NCBI RefSeq assembly: GCF_009189165.1
Contig: NZ_CP045118.1
Coordinates: 4,030,001-4,094,000 of the forward strand
DNA from: Pseudomonas sp. SCB32
Lineage (GTDB): Bacteria; Pseudomonadota; Gammaproteobacteria; Pseudomonadales; Pseudomonadaceae
DNA: 64,000 nucleotides
Direction: 5' to 3'
Numbering within the stretch: the stretch's first letter is position 1; every line of letters starts with the position of its first letter. The notes beneath the pieces are model-generated. The model ran no database searches. It was given only the letters and a program-made list of their open reading frames with translations, and was not told where the DNA came from. Of this stretch, positions 56,723-64,000 are shown piece by piece. The position numbers and the translations under genes were made by a program.

Positions 56723-57204
56723 CACAGCAGCGCTTCGATCTCGGCGGACAGTTGCTCGGGCTTGGTGGTCGGGGCAAAGCGCTTGACCACCTTGCCGTCC
56801 TTGCCGATCAGGAACTTGGTGAAGTTCCACTTGATGCCCTGGCTGCCCAGCAGACCCGGCGCACGCTGCTTCAGCTGCACGTAGAGCGGGTGGGCCTCGG
56901 CGCCGTTGACGTCGATCTTCTTGAACAACGGGAAGCTGACGCCGAAGTTCAGCTCGCAGAACTGGGTGATCTCCCCTTCGCTGCCCGGCTCCTGCTTGCC
57001 GAACTGGTTGCAGGGGAAGCCGAGCACCACCAGGCCCTTGTCCTTGTACTGCCGCCACAGCGCTTCCAGGCCCTTGTACTGGGGGGTGAAGCCGCACTGG
57101 CTGGCGGTGTTCACCACCAGCAGCGCCTTGCCGCCGAAATCGGCGAGGGTCTTCTGTTCGCCCTTGATGGTGGTCACGGGAATGTTCAGCAGTGCATCGC
57201 TCAT
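56722..57204 (-). CDS. Glutathione/thioredoxin peroxidase
   Basis: 160 residues. The redox Cys C37 in VNTASQCGFTPQY replaces selenocysteine of animal GPx. LGFPCNQFGKQEPG supplies the Gln/Asn of the tetrad and the resolving Cys region, and IKWNFTKFLIGKDGKVV the Trp. ATG 57204 matches the family start; a longer frame is not needed. Operon partner ospR follows with one-base overlap. The resolving-Cys pattern points to thioredoxin as donor. Confidence 0.94.
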   Translation of the reverse strand: MSDALLNIPVTTIKGEQKTLADFGGKALLVVNTASQCGFTPQYKGLEALWRQYKDKGLVVLGFPCNQFGKQEPGSEGEITQFCELNFGVSFPLFKKIDVNGAEAHPLYVQLKQRAPGLLGSQGIKWNFTKFLIGKDGKVVKRFAPTTKPEQLSAEIEALL

Positions 57205-57248
57205 CGGGCTTGGCTCCAGCGGATAGTGGGAACTCAAAGAATAGTGAT

Positions 57249-57274
57249 CAATTAAATTGTGAGCAATTCAATTG
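57249..57274. promoter_or_regulatory. Two CAATT-N-AATTG boxes, probable OspR operators
   Basis: CAATTAAATTG (57249-57259) and CAATTCAATTG (57264-57274) are two perfect eleven-base inverted repeats 15 bases apart centre to centre, 45 bases before the peroxidase start. They resemble OhrR-type operators. Confidence 0.65.
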
Positions 57275-57316
57275 GTCATGAATCACCCAGTGAAATAGCG
57301 GGGCATCACGCTTCCC

Positions 57317-57444
57317 GTAGGAGCGGGCCATGCCCGCGAACCGGCCGGAAGGCCGGAATCATCCGTTGGCGACAGACGTCGGCCATGGAGTTCAGCGACA
57401 ACAGCGGACTTTGTCCGCTGATCGCGGGCATGGCCCGCTCCTAC
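57317..57444. repeat. REP-like element with separated halves
   Basis: Left half (57317-57339) starts GTAGGAGCGGGCCATGCCCG. Right half (57422-57444) ends GGCATGGCCCGCTCCTAC. The two are perfect inverted copies separated by 82 bases that contain further small hairpins (CCGGCC / GGCCGG at 57341, AGCGGAC / GTCCGCT near 57407). Confidence 0.75.
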
Positions 57445-57469
57445 CGATAAACACCGTGCAAGCGTCCAA

Positions 57470-57497
57470 AGAAAAGGCCCGCTCGGTGGCGGGCCTT
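57470..57497 (-). terminator. Terminator after msrB
   Basis: On the minus strand AAGGCCCGCC / GCGGGCCTT then TTTCTTTGG. Located four bases after the msrB stop. Confidence 0.75.
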
Positions 57498-57501
57498 CGC
57501 G

Positions 57502-57897
57502 TCACTCTTTCGGCAACAGCTTCAACGACGCCGAATTGATGCAGTAGCGCAGCCCGGTCGGCCGCGGGCCGTCGGGGAAGACGTGGCCCAGGTGCGCATC
57601 GCACTTGCCGCAACGCACCTCGATGCGGTGCATGCCGTGGCTGAAGTCTTCAAGCTCCTTGACCACCTCGCCGTTCACCGGCTGGAAGTAACTCGGCCAG
57701 CCGCTGCCCGAATCGTACTTCGCGTCGGAGTCGAACAGCGCGGTGCCGCAGCACACGCAGTGGTAGATGCCGGGGGTCTTGGTGTCGTGGTATTCGCCGG
57801 TGAAGGCGCGCTCGGTGCCGCCCAGACGGCAGATGTGGAACTGCTCGTCGGTGAGTTCGTCACGCCAGGAATCCAGGGGCTTTTCCAGCTTTTCCAT
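57502..57897 (-). CDS. msrB: Methionine-R-sulfoxide reductase B
   Basis: 131 residues. Reduces protein-bound Met-R-sulfoxide. Zinc site C47/C50 (HCVCC) and C96/C99 (RCGKC). Catalytic C119 in [11 protein letters not shown], and the conserved [13 protein letters not shown]. Ordinary Cys, not Sec. The ATG 57897 follows GGAGGCAGATCG. The frame runs open upstream for long but the codons there are the shadow of the aminotransferase gene. Confidence 0.96.
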   Translation of the reverse strand: MEKLEKPLDSWRDELTDEQFHICRLGGTERAFTGEYHDTKTPGIYHCVCCGTALFDSDAKYDSGSGWPSYFQPVNGEVVKELEDFSHGMHRIEVRCGKCDAHLGHVFPDGPRPTGLRYCINSASLKLLPKE

Positions 57898-58188
57898 CGA
57901 TCTGCCTCCATTAATGGAAAAAATGCCCGATGCCTCCTTTTCCGGGAATCGGGCCGCACGTATGATGCGCGTGGTTAACGTCATGTTCAGAATCTGCCGC
58001 ACAGAGACATTCTCGCGATAGAAAAGCCTTAAAAACTCTACTTTTTCGAGAAATCCACTGTTTTCCTGTCGATTTTCAGGGTCGACACCAGGGAAAAGCA
58101 CTTCCGAACCGATCATTTGACGCCAGTCTGTCACCCGCGTTACAGCCTGCCAAGTCGCCGGCCGCGGACTATTTCGGAATCCCAGATC

Positions 58189-59400
58189 ATGCAGGTCACC
58201 AAATCGAACAAGCTCGCCAACGTCTGCTACGACATTCGCGGGCCCGTGCTCAAGCACGCCAAACGCCTGGAAGAGGAAGGCCACCGCATCCTCAAGCTGA
58301 ACATCGGCAACCCGGCGCCGTTCGGTTTCGAGGCGCCGGACGAAATCCTCCAGGACGTGATCCGCAACCTGCCCACCGCCCAGGGCTACAGCGACTCCAA
58401 GGGCCTGTTCAGCGCACGCAAAGCGGTGATGCAGTACTACCAGCAGAAGCAGGTGGAAGGCGTCGGCATCGAAGACATCTACCTGGGCAACGGCGTCTCC
58501 GAGCTGATCGTGATGGCACTGCAGGCACTGCTCAACAACGGTGACGAGGTGCTGATCCCGGCGCCCGACTACCCGCTGTGGACCGCCTCGGTAGCCCTGG
58601 CCGGCGGCAAGCCGGTGCACTACCTGTGCGACGAGCAGGCCGGCTGGTTCCCCGACCTCGCCGACATGAAGGCGAAGATCACCAGCAATACCAAGGCCCT
58701 GGTGCTGATCAACCCGAACAACCCCACTGGCGCGGTGTACTCCAAGGAAGTGCTGCTGGATATCGTCGAACTGGCGCGCCAGCACAATCTGGTGATCTTC
58801 TCCGACGAGATCTACGACAAGATCCTCTATGACGAGGCCCAGCACATCTCCACCGCGTCGCTGGCGCCGGACGTGCTCTGCCTGACCTTCAACGGCCTGT
58901 CCAAATCTTATCGCGTCGCCGGCTTCCGCTCCGGCTGGATCGCCATTTCCGGTCCCAAGCACAAGGCGCAGAGCTACATCGAGGGCCTGGATATCCTGGC
59001 CAACATGCGCCTGTGCGCCAACGTGCCGAGCCAGCACGCGATCCAGACCGCGCTGGGCGGCTACCAGAGCATCAACGACCTGGTGCTGCCGGGCGGGCGC
59101 CTGCTGGAACAGCGCAACCGCGCCTGGGAACTGCTCAACGACATTCCCGGCGTCAGCTGCGTGAAACCCATGGGCGCGCTCTACGCCTTCCCGCGCATCG
59201 ACCCGAAGGTCTGCCCGATCCACAACGACGAGAAATTCGTCCTCGACCTGCTGCTTTCCGAGAAGCTGCTCATTGTTCAAGGCACCGCTTTCAACTGGCC
59301 CTGGCCGGATCACTTCCGGGTGGTTACCCTGCCCCGTGTCGATGACCTGGAACAGGCCATCGGCCGCATCGGCAACTTCCTGAAAACCTATCGCCAGTGA
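58189..59400 (+). CDS. alaA: Alanine/valine aminotransferase, AlaA-type
   Basis: 403 residues, fold-type I PLP enzyme (alanine:pyruvate transaminase group, YfbQ/AlaA). PLP Lys in [27 protein letters not shown] (substrate/PLP Asn), [10 protein letters not shown] and the Arg in HFRVVTLP near the C-terminus. Typical N-terminus [42 protein letters not shown] 58189. It is separated from msrB by a 290-base divergent region. Confidence 0.92.
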   Translation: MQVTKSNKLANVCYDIRGPVLKHAKRLEEEGHRILKLNIGNPAPFGFEAPDEILQDVIRNLPTAQGYSDSKGLFSARKAVMQYYQQKQVEGVGIEDIYLGNGVSELIVMALQALLNNGDEVLIPAPDYPLWTASVALAGGKPVHYLCDEQAGWFPDLADMKAKITSNTKALVLINPNNPTGAVYSKEVLLDIVELARQHNLVIFSDEIYDKILYDEAQHISTASLAPDVLCLTFNGLSKSYRVAGFRSGWIAISGPKHKAQSYIEGLDILANMRLCANVPSQHAIQTALGGYQSINDLVLPGGRLLEQRNRAWELLNDIPGVSCVKPMGALYAFPRIDPKVCPIHNDEKFVLDLLLSEKLLIVQGTAFNWPWPDHFRVVTLPRVDDLEQAIGRIGNFLKTYRQ

Positions 59401-59404
59401 CTCG

Positions 59405-59857
59405 ATGGACCTCCAGATCGACGACTTCTACAAGGACATCGCAGCGGGCCTGCTGATGCTCTACCAGGCCTTCCCGCGCAAGATCGCCCTCTACGTCGAG
59501 GACCTGATCGGCCGGGAAGAGCCCGATGAGTTCGGCCTGCCCAGCCAGCGCCACCAGAGTTGCCTGGGGGCCCTGCTGTGGTTGGCGGACGAGGGCTATC
59601 TGCGCTTCGAGACAACCATTCGTTACGAAGCGCTGGACCAGGCAGTACTCAGCGAAAAGGCCTTCATGCGCCTGACCCGCATCATCCCCCACGCGGTGCG
59701 CGCCGGCGAGGAGCTGCCACCCAGCGTGCGCCGCGAGCAGGCGTCACTGATCAACCAGCTGCGCGAGGCACTCGCCAGCCGTCACAGTGACCGCATCGCA
59801 CGTTTGACCCGTCTATTCTTCGAGAGTGACCTCGGACGGCCGAACGACACAGTTTGA
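59405..59857 (+). CDS. Conserved hypothetical protein (PA2829-like)
   Basis: 150 residues, cytosolic and mostly helical. Features: [75 protein letters not shown]. The last part resembles a small winged-helix wing but this is weak. It begins four bases after alaA and is probably co-transcribed. No function assigned. Confidence 0.82.
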   Translation: MDLQIDDFYKDIAAGLLMLYQAFPRKIALYVEDLIGREEPDEFGLPSQRHQSCLGALLWLADEGYLRFETTIRYEALDQAVLSEKAFMRLTRIIPHAVRAGEELPPSVRREQASLINQLREALASRHSDRIARLTRLFFESDLGRPNDTV

Positions 59858-60007
59858 AATAGTCCCCGAGTTGAATCACCTCGGGGGCAACCGTATATAC
59901 CCCGCATACTATTGAGCGATCCTGGGTTCCGATGTGCCCAGCGATCCGGAGAGCCGCGCTCCCAAGTGGTTCTCCCCTAATCCAGCCGTGAGGAGAAGCT
60001 TTACGCC

Positions 60008-60883
60008 ATGATGCGCATCCTGTTGTTCCTGGCCACCAACCTGGCAGTTCTGGTGATCGCCAGCATCACCCTGAAACTGCTCGGCGTGGACCGATTCACC
60101 GGCCAGAATTACGGTAGCCTTCTGATCTTCTGCGCCGTCTTCGGCTTCGCCGGCTCCCTGGTTTCGCTGTTCATCTCCAAGTGGATGGCGAAGATGAGCA
60201 CCGGCACCGAGATCATCAGCCAGCCGCGCACCCGTCATGAGCAGTGGCTGCTGCAGACCGTGGAAGAGCTGTCCCGCGAGGCCGGCATCAAGATGCCGGA
60301 AGTGGGCATCTTCCCCGCCTACGAAGCCAACGCCTTCGCCACCGGCTGGAACCGCAACGACGCACTGGTCGCGGTCAGCCAGGGCCTGCTGGAGCGCTTC
60401 TCGCCTGAAGAAGTCAAAGCCGTGCTGGCCCACGAGATCGGCCACGTGGCCAACGGCGACATGGTCACCCTGGCGCTGATCCAGGGCGTGGTGAACACCT
60501 TCGTGATGTTCTTCGCGCGCATCTTCGGCAACTTCGTCGACAAGGCCATCCTGAAGAACGAAGACGGCCCAGGCATCGGCTACTTCATCGCGACCATCTT
60601 CGCCGAACTGGTCCTGGGCATCCTGGCCAGCATCATCGTCATGTGGTTCTCGCGCAAACGCGAATACCGCGCCGACGAAGCCGGCGCTCGCCTGGCCAGC
60701 ACCGGCGCGATGATCGCCGCCCTGCAACGCCTGCGCGCCGAACAGGGCGTGCCGGTGCAGATGCCCGACACGCTGCAGGCCTTCGGCATCAACGGCAATC
60801 TCAAGCACGGCCTCGCCGGCCTGCTCATGAGCCACCCGCCGCTGGAAGACCGCATCGAAGCCCTGCGCGCCGCTGCTCGCTAA
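60008..60883 (+). CDS. htpX: HtpX membrane zinc metalloprotease
   Basis: 291 residues. M48 protease with two N-terminal membrane helices ([39 protein letters not shown]), then the catalytic HEIGH motif in [18 protein letters not shown] and a third ligand Glu in [12 protein letters not shown]. Two further membrane helices lie between. It degrades misfolded inner-membrane proteins and complements FtsH. Start ATG 60008. Upstream 150 bases hold a CCCCGAG / CTCGGGG hairpin (59864-59886) and TATATA, but no convincing heat-shock promoter. Confidence 0.96.
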   Translation: MMRILLFLATNLAVLVIASITLKLLGVDRFTGQNYGSLLIFCAVFGFAGSLVSLFISKWMAKMSTGTEIISQPRTRHEQWLLQTVEELSREAGIKMPEVGIFPAYEANAFATGWNRNDALVAVSQGLLERFSPEEVKAVLAHEIGHVANGDMVTLALIQGVVNTFVMFFARIFGNFVDKAILKNEDGPGIGYFIATIFAELVLGILASIIVMWFSRKREYRADEAGARLASTGAMIAALQRLRAEQGVPVQMPDTLQAFGINGNLKHGLAGLLMSHPPLEDRIEALRAAAR

Positions 60884-60898
60884 GGCTCGAAGCAACAA

Positions 60899-60927
60899 AA
60901 AAGGGCGACCCTCGGGTCGCCCTTTTT
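60899..60927. terminator. Bidirectional terminator between htpX and tpm
   Basis: AAAAAGGGCGACC / GGTCGCCCTTTTT with a CTC-type loop at the junction of convergent genes. Confidence 0.9.
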
Positions 60928-60939
60928 CATGCCGGCGAG

Positions 60940-61596
60940 TCAGCCGCGTCGCAGCGCGAATACCACCTCGTCGAGCCGGGTGACGCCGTTCTTGAGGAAC
61001 TTGGGACTCTCGGTCAACACATCGACGCGCTCCAGCTCATCGACCTGCCAACCCTCGGCGAAGTGCCGGCGCACCTCGTCATCCAGCACCGCAAAGGGCG
61101 GCCCGTCCATTTCCGCCTGCGGATACTCCAGGGTGACCAGCAGCCCGCGCATCTGCTGCGGCAGTATGCGCTGCAGGTGGATCGAGTAATCAGCGCGCAT
61201 GTCCTCCGGCAGCGCGATCAGCGCCGCGCGGTCGTACAGGGCGCAGCAGTCGGCCACCTGCCCGGCGGTGACATCGAAGATATCGCCCTGGAGAATCTCC
61301 AGCCGCTCGAAACGGTAGCGGCGCAGCGTCCCCTCCTCGGTGATCTCCGGCTCGACGCCCAGCTCGGCGAAGAAGTCCACTGCGGCGCGCTCCGCCAGCT
61401 CGACGCCCAGCACGCGATAGCCCCATTGCGCCAGCCAGAGCATGTCCAGGCTCTTGCCGCACATCGGTACCAGCACCTGCGACTCCACTGGCACACCCAG
61501 GGTCGCCCACTGACGATCCAGACCAGGGTTCACCTTCTGCTGGTGAAAGCCAATCTCATTGCGCGCCCAGCGCGCCTGCCAGAATTCATGTTGCAT
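60940..61596 (-). CDS. tpm: Thiopurine S-methyltransferase
   Basis: 218 residues, the usual bacterial TPMT length. SAM-dependent methyltransferase of thiols and also of selenium/tellurium species. Seen: QHEFWQARWARNEIGFHQQKVNP, VPMCGKSLDMLWLAQWGYRVLGVELAE (SAM loop), DIFDVTAGQVADCCALYDRAALIALPEDMRADY. ATG 61596; an upstream in-frame ATG would add nine residues. PAO1 equivalent PA2832 from memory. Confidence 0.94.
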   Translation of the reverse strand: MQHEFWQARWARNEIGFHQQKVNPGLDRQWATLGVPVESQVLVPMCGKSLDMLWLAQWGYRVLGVELAERAAVDFFAELGVEPEITEEGTLRRYRFERLEILQGDIFDVTAGQVADCCALYDRAALIALPEDMRADYSIHLQRILPQQMRGLLVTLEYPQAEMDGPPFAVLDDEVRRHFAEGWQVDELERVDVLTESPKFLKNGVTRLDEVVFALRRG

Positions 61597-61974
61597 GAAG
61601 CACCTGCTCGATTGCTGCGCCACGCGAGGCAGTCAGCAGTGCCACCCGGCACCACCCCTCGCGCCAAATCTTCCACCTCGACGCACGTCTGTCGCGCTGG
61701 CTCGCCCTACCGGGCCGACCTGCTGCACGACTGAACACGCCATCTGCTTCGGAAATTTCCACAAACTCTACCGCATCGACCGACAGACATCCTCCAAATA
61801 CACCCAGCAACAGCCCGCCCGACTGATCTGCAACTCAGTTGGCATTCCGAGCGCCCGGCACTGACGGTGCGGCAGCAACGCATCTCTGAAGTCGATCATT
61901 CCGGTCGAAAACCCATACTGGTCTTCGATCTGTTCCAGCGAGAAGATAGGGTCATCCATGTAGCGAGGTTCATC
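61597..61974. other. Divergent region between tpm and the dioxygenase gene
   Basis: About 380 bases with no supported gene. Weak open frames here lack ribosome sites and family features. I see no clear palindrome or repeat. Confidence 0.5.
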
Positions 61975-62745
61975 ATGCTGCCTACCCTGTTCATCTCCCA
62001 CGGCTCCCCCATGCTGGCCCTGGACCCCGGCGCCAGCGACGCTCCACTCAAGCGCCTGGCCCACGAACTGCCAAGGCCCAAAGCGATTCTGGTGGTTTCC
62101 GCCCACTGGGAAACTCCGGACCTGCGCGTCACCGCCGCTGCCCAGCCGGCGACCTGGCACGACTTCTACGGCTTCCCGGCGGAACTCTACGCCGTACAGT
62201 ACCCAGCCGCCGGCTCACCGGCGCTGGCAGCCCGGGTTGCCGAGCTGCTGGCGAAGGACGGCCTGCCGGCCACCCTCGACGCCGAACGCCCGCTGGACCA
62301 CGGCACCTGGGTACCGCTGAGCCTGATGTACCCGCAGGCGGACATTCCGGTGGTGCAACTGTCGCTGCCCACCCGCCTCGGCCCGCAGATGCAGGACCGC
62401 GTCGGCAAGGCGCTGCAGGCACTGCGTGAGGAAGGCATCCTGCTGATCGGCTCGGGCAGCATCACCCATAACCTGGGCGAGCTGAACTGGCGTGCCGGGC
62501 CGGAGGTCATCGAGCCCTGGGCCAAGGCCTTCCGCGACTGGATGGGCGATCGCCTGGCCGCCAACGATGACGCCGCACTGTTCGACTACCGCAAGCAGGC
62601 ACCCTGGGCCACCCGCAATCACCCCAGCGACGAACACCTGCTGCCGCTGTACTTTGCCCGTGGAGCAGGCGGTACACCGATGACCGTGGAGCACGCCGGC
62701 TTCACCCTCGGCGCGCTGGGCATGGATATCTACCGCTTCGGCTGA
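61975..62745 (+). CDS. DODA-type extradiol aromatic ring-opening dioxygenase, YgiD-like
   Basis: 256 residues, class III extradiol dioxygenase fold. Candidate metal ligands: His in LFISHGSPMLALD, His in VVSAHWETPDL, His in DHGTWVPLSLMYP and His in GSITHNLGELNW. Members include 4,5-DOPA dioxygenase, and the E. coli YgiD is a zinc protein of that group. ATG 61975 follows GCGAGG; the longer frame from 61867 is not supported. Substrate unknown. Confidence 0.91.
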   Translation: MLPTLFISHGSPMLALDPGASDAPLKRLAHELPRPKAILVVSAHWETPDLRVTAAAQPATWHDFYGFPAELYAVQYPAAGSPALAARVAELLAKDGLPATLDAERPLDHGTWVPLSLMYPQADIPVVQLSLPTRLGPQMQDRVGKALQALREEGILLIGSGSITHNLGELNWRAGPEVIEPWAKAFRDWMGDRLAANDDAALFDYRKQAPWATRNHPSDEHLLPLYFARGAGGTPMTVEHAGFTLGALGMDIYRFG

Positions 62746-62758
62746 AGCTCACTGACCT

Positions 62759-62804
62759 GCAGGAGCGCCCCATAGGCGCGATCGCGGGCATGGCCCGCTC
62801 CTAC
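62759..62804. repeat. REP-like palindrome, copy 6
   Basis: It begins GCAGGAGCGCCCCATAGGCG and ends GGCATGGCCCGCTCCTAC. The left half has the same GCGCCC-type change as copy 2. Confidence 0.75.
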
Positions 62805-62833
62805 AGGGAAAGCCACCCCAAACCCTGGAAACG

Positions 62834-62861
62834 AAAAAGCCCCGCCAAGGCGGGGCTTTTT
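62834..62861. terminator. Terminator between dioxygenase and helicase genes
   Basis: AAAAAGCCCCGCC / GGCGGGGCTTTTT, convergent junction. Confidence 0.88.
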
Positions 62862-62882
62862 CATGCGCGGGAGACTGACGGA

Positions 62883-64000
62883 TCAGTCTTCGCGGTAGCG
62901 GCGCAGGCGCAGCGCCTTGCCAGCGACGCGGGTGTCCTTGAGCTTGGTCAGCAGGCGGTCGAGGTTCTCTTCCGGCAGCTCGATCAGGCTGAAGGTCTCG
63001 CGGATCTGGATACGGCCGATGGCCTCGCGGGACAGGCCGCCCTCGTTGAGGATGGCGCCCAGCAGGTTCTTCGCCTGCACGCCATCACGGGCGCCCAGGG
63101 CGGTACGGCAACGGGACTTGCCTTCCGACGGCGGGGCCATCGTGCGGGGCGCGCCGCTGCGTTCCGGACGGTCGCCGCGCTCAGGACGATCACCACGCTC
63201 GCTGCGCTCGTAACGGTCGCTGCGCTCACGCGGGGCGGCCGGGGTCAGCGGCTGTTCGCGGCGAACCGATTCCAGGTCCAGCGCCTTGCCTTCGGTCAGC
63301 TTGGCCAGCAGCACGGCAGCCAGGGTGTCCATGTCGGTACCCAGGCGACGGCACAGCTCGTCACGTACGGCGCCACGGCTGGCAACGGCGTTGGCCAGCA
63401 GCGGTTGCAGGCCGGTGGCCAGGCGGTTCAGGCGCGCTTCGAGCACGGTGTCGGCGTCCGGCAGGCGAACTTCGCCGACCTTCTGACCGGTCACACGCTC
63501 GATCACCTGCAGCATGCGGCGCTCGCGCGGAGTCACCAGCAGCAGGGCGCGGCCTTCGCGACCGGCACGGCCGGTACGGCCGATACGGTGTACGTAGGAT
63601 TCCGGATCGTAGGGCATGTCCACGTTCAGTACGTGGGTGATGCGCGCCACGTCGAGGCCGCGGGCGGCGACGTCGGTGGCGATGACGATGTCCAGCGAGC
63701 CGTCCTTCAGGGACTCGATCACGCGCTCACGCTGGGCCTGCGGCATGTCGCCGTTCAGCGCGGCGGCACGGTAGCCCTGGCGCTCGAGCAACTCGGCGAT
63801 GTCCAGGGTGGCCTGCTTGGTGCGGACGAAGCCGATCAGGGCGTCGAACTGCTCGACTTCCAGCAGACGCAGGATCGAGGCCGGCTTCTGGTCGGCGTGG
63901 ACCATCAGGTGCACCTGCTCGATGCGGGCGACGGTCTGGGTCTTGGCAGCGATGCGGACGTGCTTGGGCTCTTTCAGGTGGCGTTCGGCGATGCTGCGGA
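62883..64000 (-). CDS. deaD: DEAD-box RNA helicase, DeaD/CsdA type, 3' part
   Basis: The start lies beyond the window; about 372 residues are visible. Second RecA domain: LIGFVRTKQATLDIAELLERQGYRAAALNGDMPQAQRERVIE, DIVIATDVAARGLDVARITHVLNVDMP and HRIGRTGRAGREGRALL (motif VI). A basic/acidic repeat linker (RSDRYERSERGDRPERGDRP) follows, then a C-terminal DbpA-like RNA-binding domain (NLLGAILNEGGLSREAIGRIQIRETFSLIELPEENLDRLLTKL). In the family it helps ribosome assembly and mRNA turnover in the cold. Confidence 0.95.
   Translation of the reverse strand, partial: RSIAERHLKEPKHVRIAAKTQTVARIEQVHLMVHADQKPASILRLLEVEQFDALIGFVRTKQATLDIAELLERQGYRAAALNGDMPQAQRERVIESLKDGSLDIVIATDVAARGLDVARITHVLNVDMPYDPESYVHRIGRTGRAGREGRALLLVTPRERRMLQVIERVTGQKVGEVRLPDADTVLEARLNRLATGLQPLLANAVASRGAVRDELCRRLGTDMDTLAAVLLAKLTEGKALDLESVRREQPLTPAAPRERSDRYERSERGDRPERGDRPERSGAPRTMAPPSEGKSRCRTALGARDGVQAKNLLGAILNEGGLSREAIGRIQIRETFSLIELPEENLDRLLTKLKDTRVAGKALRLRRYRED

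Noticed and set aside
59858..60007. Heat-shock sigma factor promoter for htpX
   Set aside because: A TTGAAT and a CCCCGCAT are present but the gap is 23 bases, too long for a sigma-32 promoter.

Overview
The window is a GC-rich, densely coding stretch of a Pseudomonas chromosome, most like the P. aeruginosa / P. nitroreducens / P. citronellolis branch. This rests on gene content and order recalled from memory, not on a search. The gene order from about 14.5 kb to the end follows the P. aeruginosa PAO1 block that I remember as PA2795 to PA2840 (dusA, tal, STAS/PP2C pair, vacJ, GntR-HAD-HD, queF, cop genes, ABC exporter, fadE, tRNAs, sagS, ospR, gpx, msrB, aminotransferase, htpX, tpm, deaD). 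The first 12.6 kb resembles the purine-catabolism block (PA1513 to PA1521 in PAO1). The two blocks lie far apart in PAO1 and are joined here around a chemoreceptor gene.

Region 1 (1-12.6 kb) is a purine degradation locus: the end of guaD, an inserted L-2-hydroxyglutarate oxidase gene, an FCD-type GntR regulator, two NCS2 permeases of different subfamilies, uraH, puuE, uraD, allA and the cytochrome-fused urate oxidase puuD. A ten-base palindrome, TTGTATACAA (or TTGTACACAA / GTGTACACAA), sits in the promoter of each divergent unit and probably marks the GntR regulon. alc (allantoicase) is missing from its usual place between uraD and allA. Embedded here is a 598-residue protein with the order receiver, LuxR helix-turn-helix, PAS, histidine-kinase-like domain, in which both the phospho-accepting Asp and the phospho-accepting His are replaced.

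Region 2 (12.7-35.4 kb) is mostly core genome. It holds a chemoreceptor with a C-terminal ligand-type domain, dusA, tal, a STAS anti-anti-sigma factor with a PP2C response regulator, mlaA/vacJ, a phosphonate-type GntR/HAD/HD trio (the HAD member lacks its catalytic Asp), queF, a copper-resistance locus (cupredoxin, copA, copB facing copRS, with a recognisable cop box), an ABC-2 exporter, a GST, a transglutaminase and fadE.

Region 3 (35.4-50.1 kb) is an accessory segment. It holds a TerC/Alx membrane protein, a HAD phosphatase, a 2122-residue secreted adhesin with seven tandem repeats of exactly 462 bp, a LuxR regulator with a fully degenerate receiver domain, and a PrtD-type type I secretion system (ABC, HlyD, TolC). 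It ends at a Gly-Gly-Glu tRNA cluster.

Region 4 (50.4-64 kb) is core again: a membrane-anchored hypothetical protein, an SspA-like GST, msrC, a DUF815 ATPase, a SagS-like hybrid kinase, an oxidative-stress run (OspR-like MarR, glutathione peroxidase, msrB), alaA, htpX, tpm, a DODA-type dioxygenase and the 3' part of a DEAD-box helicase gene that runs off the end. REP-like palindromes built on GTAGGAGCGGGC recur in intergenic gaps across the window.
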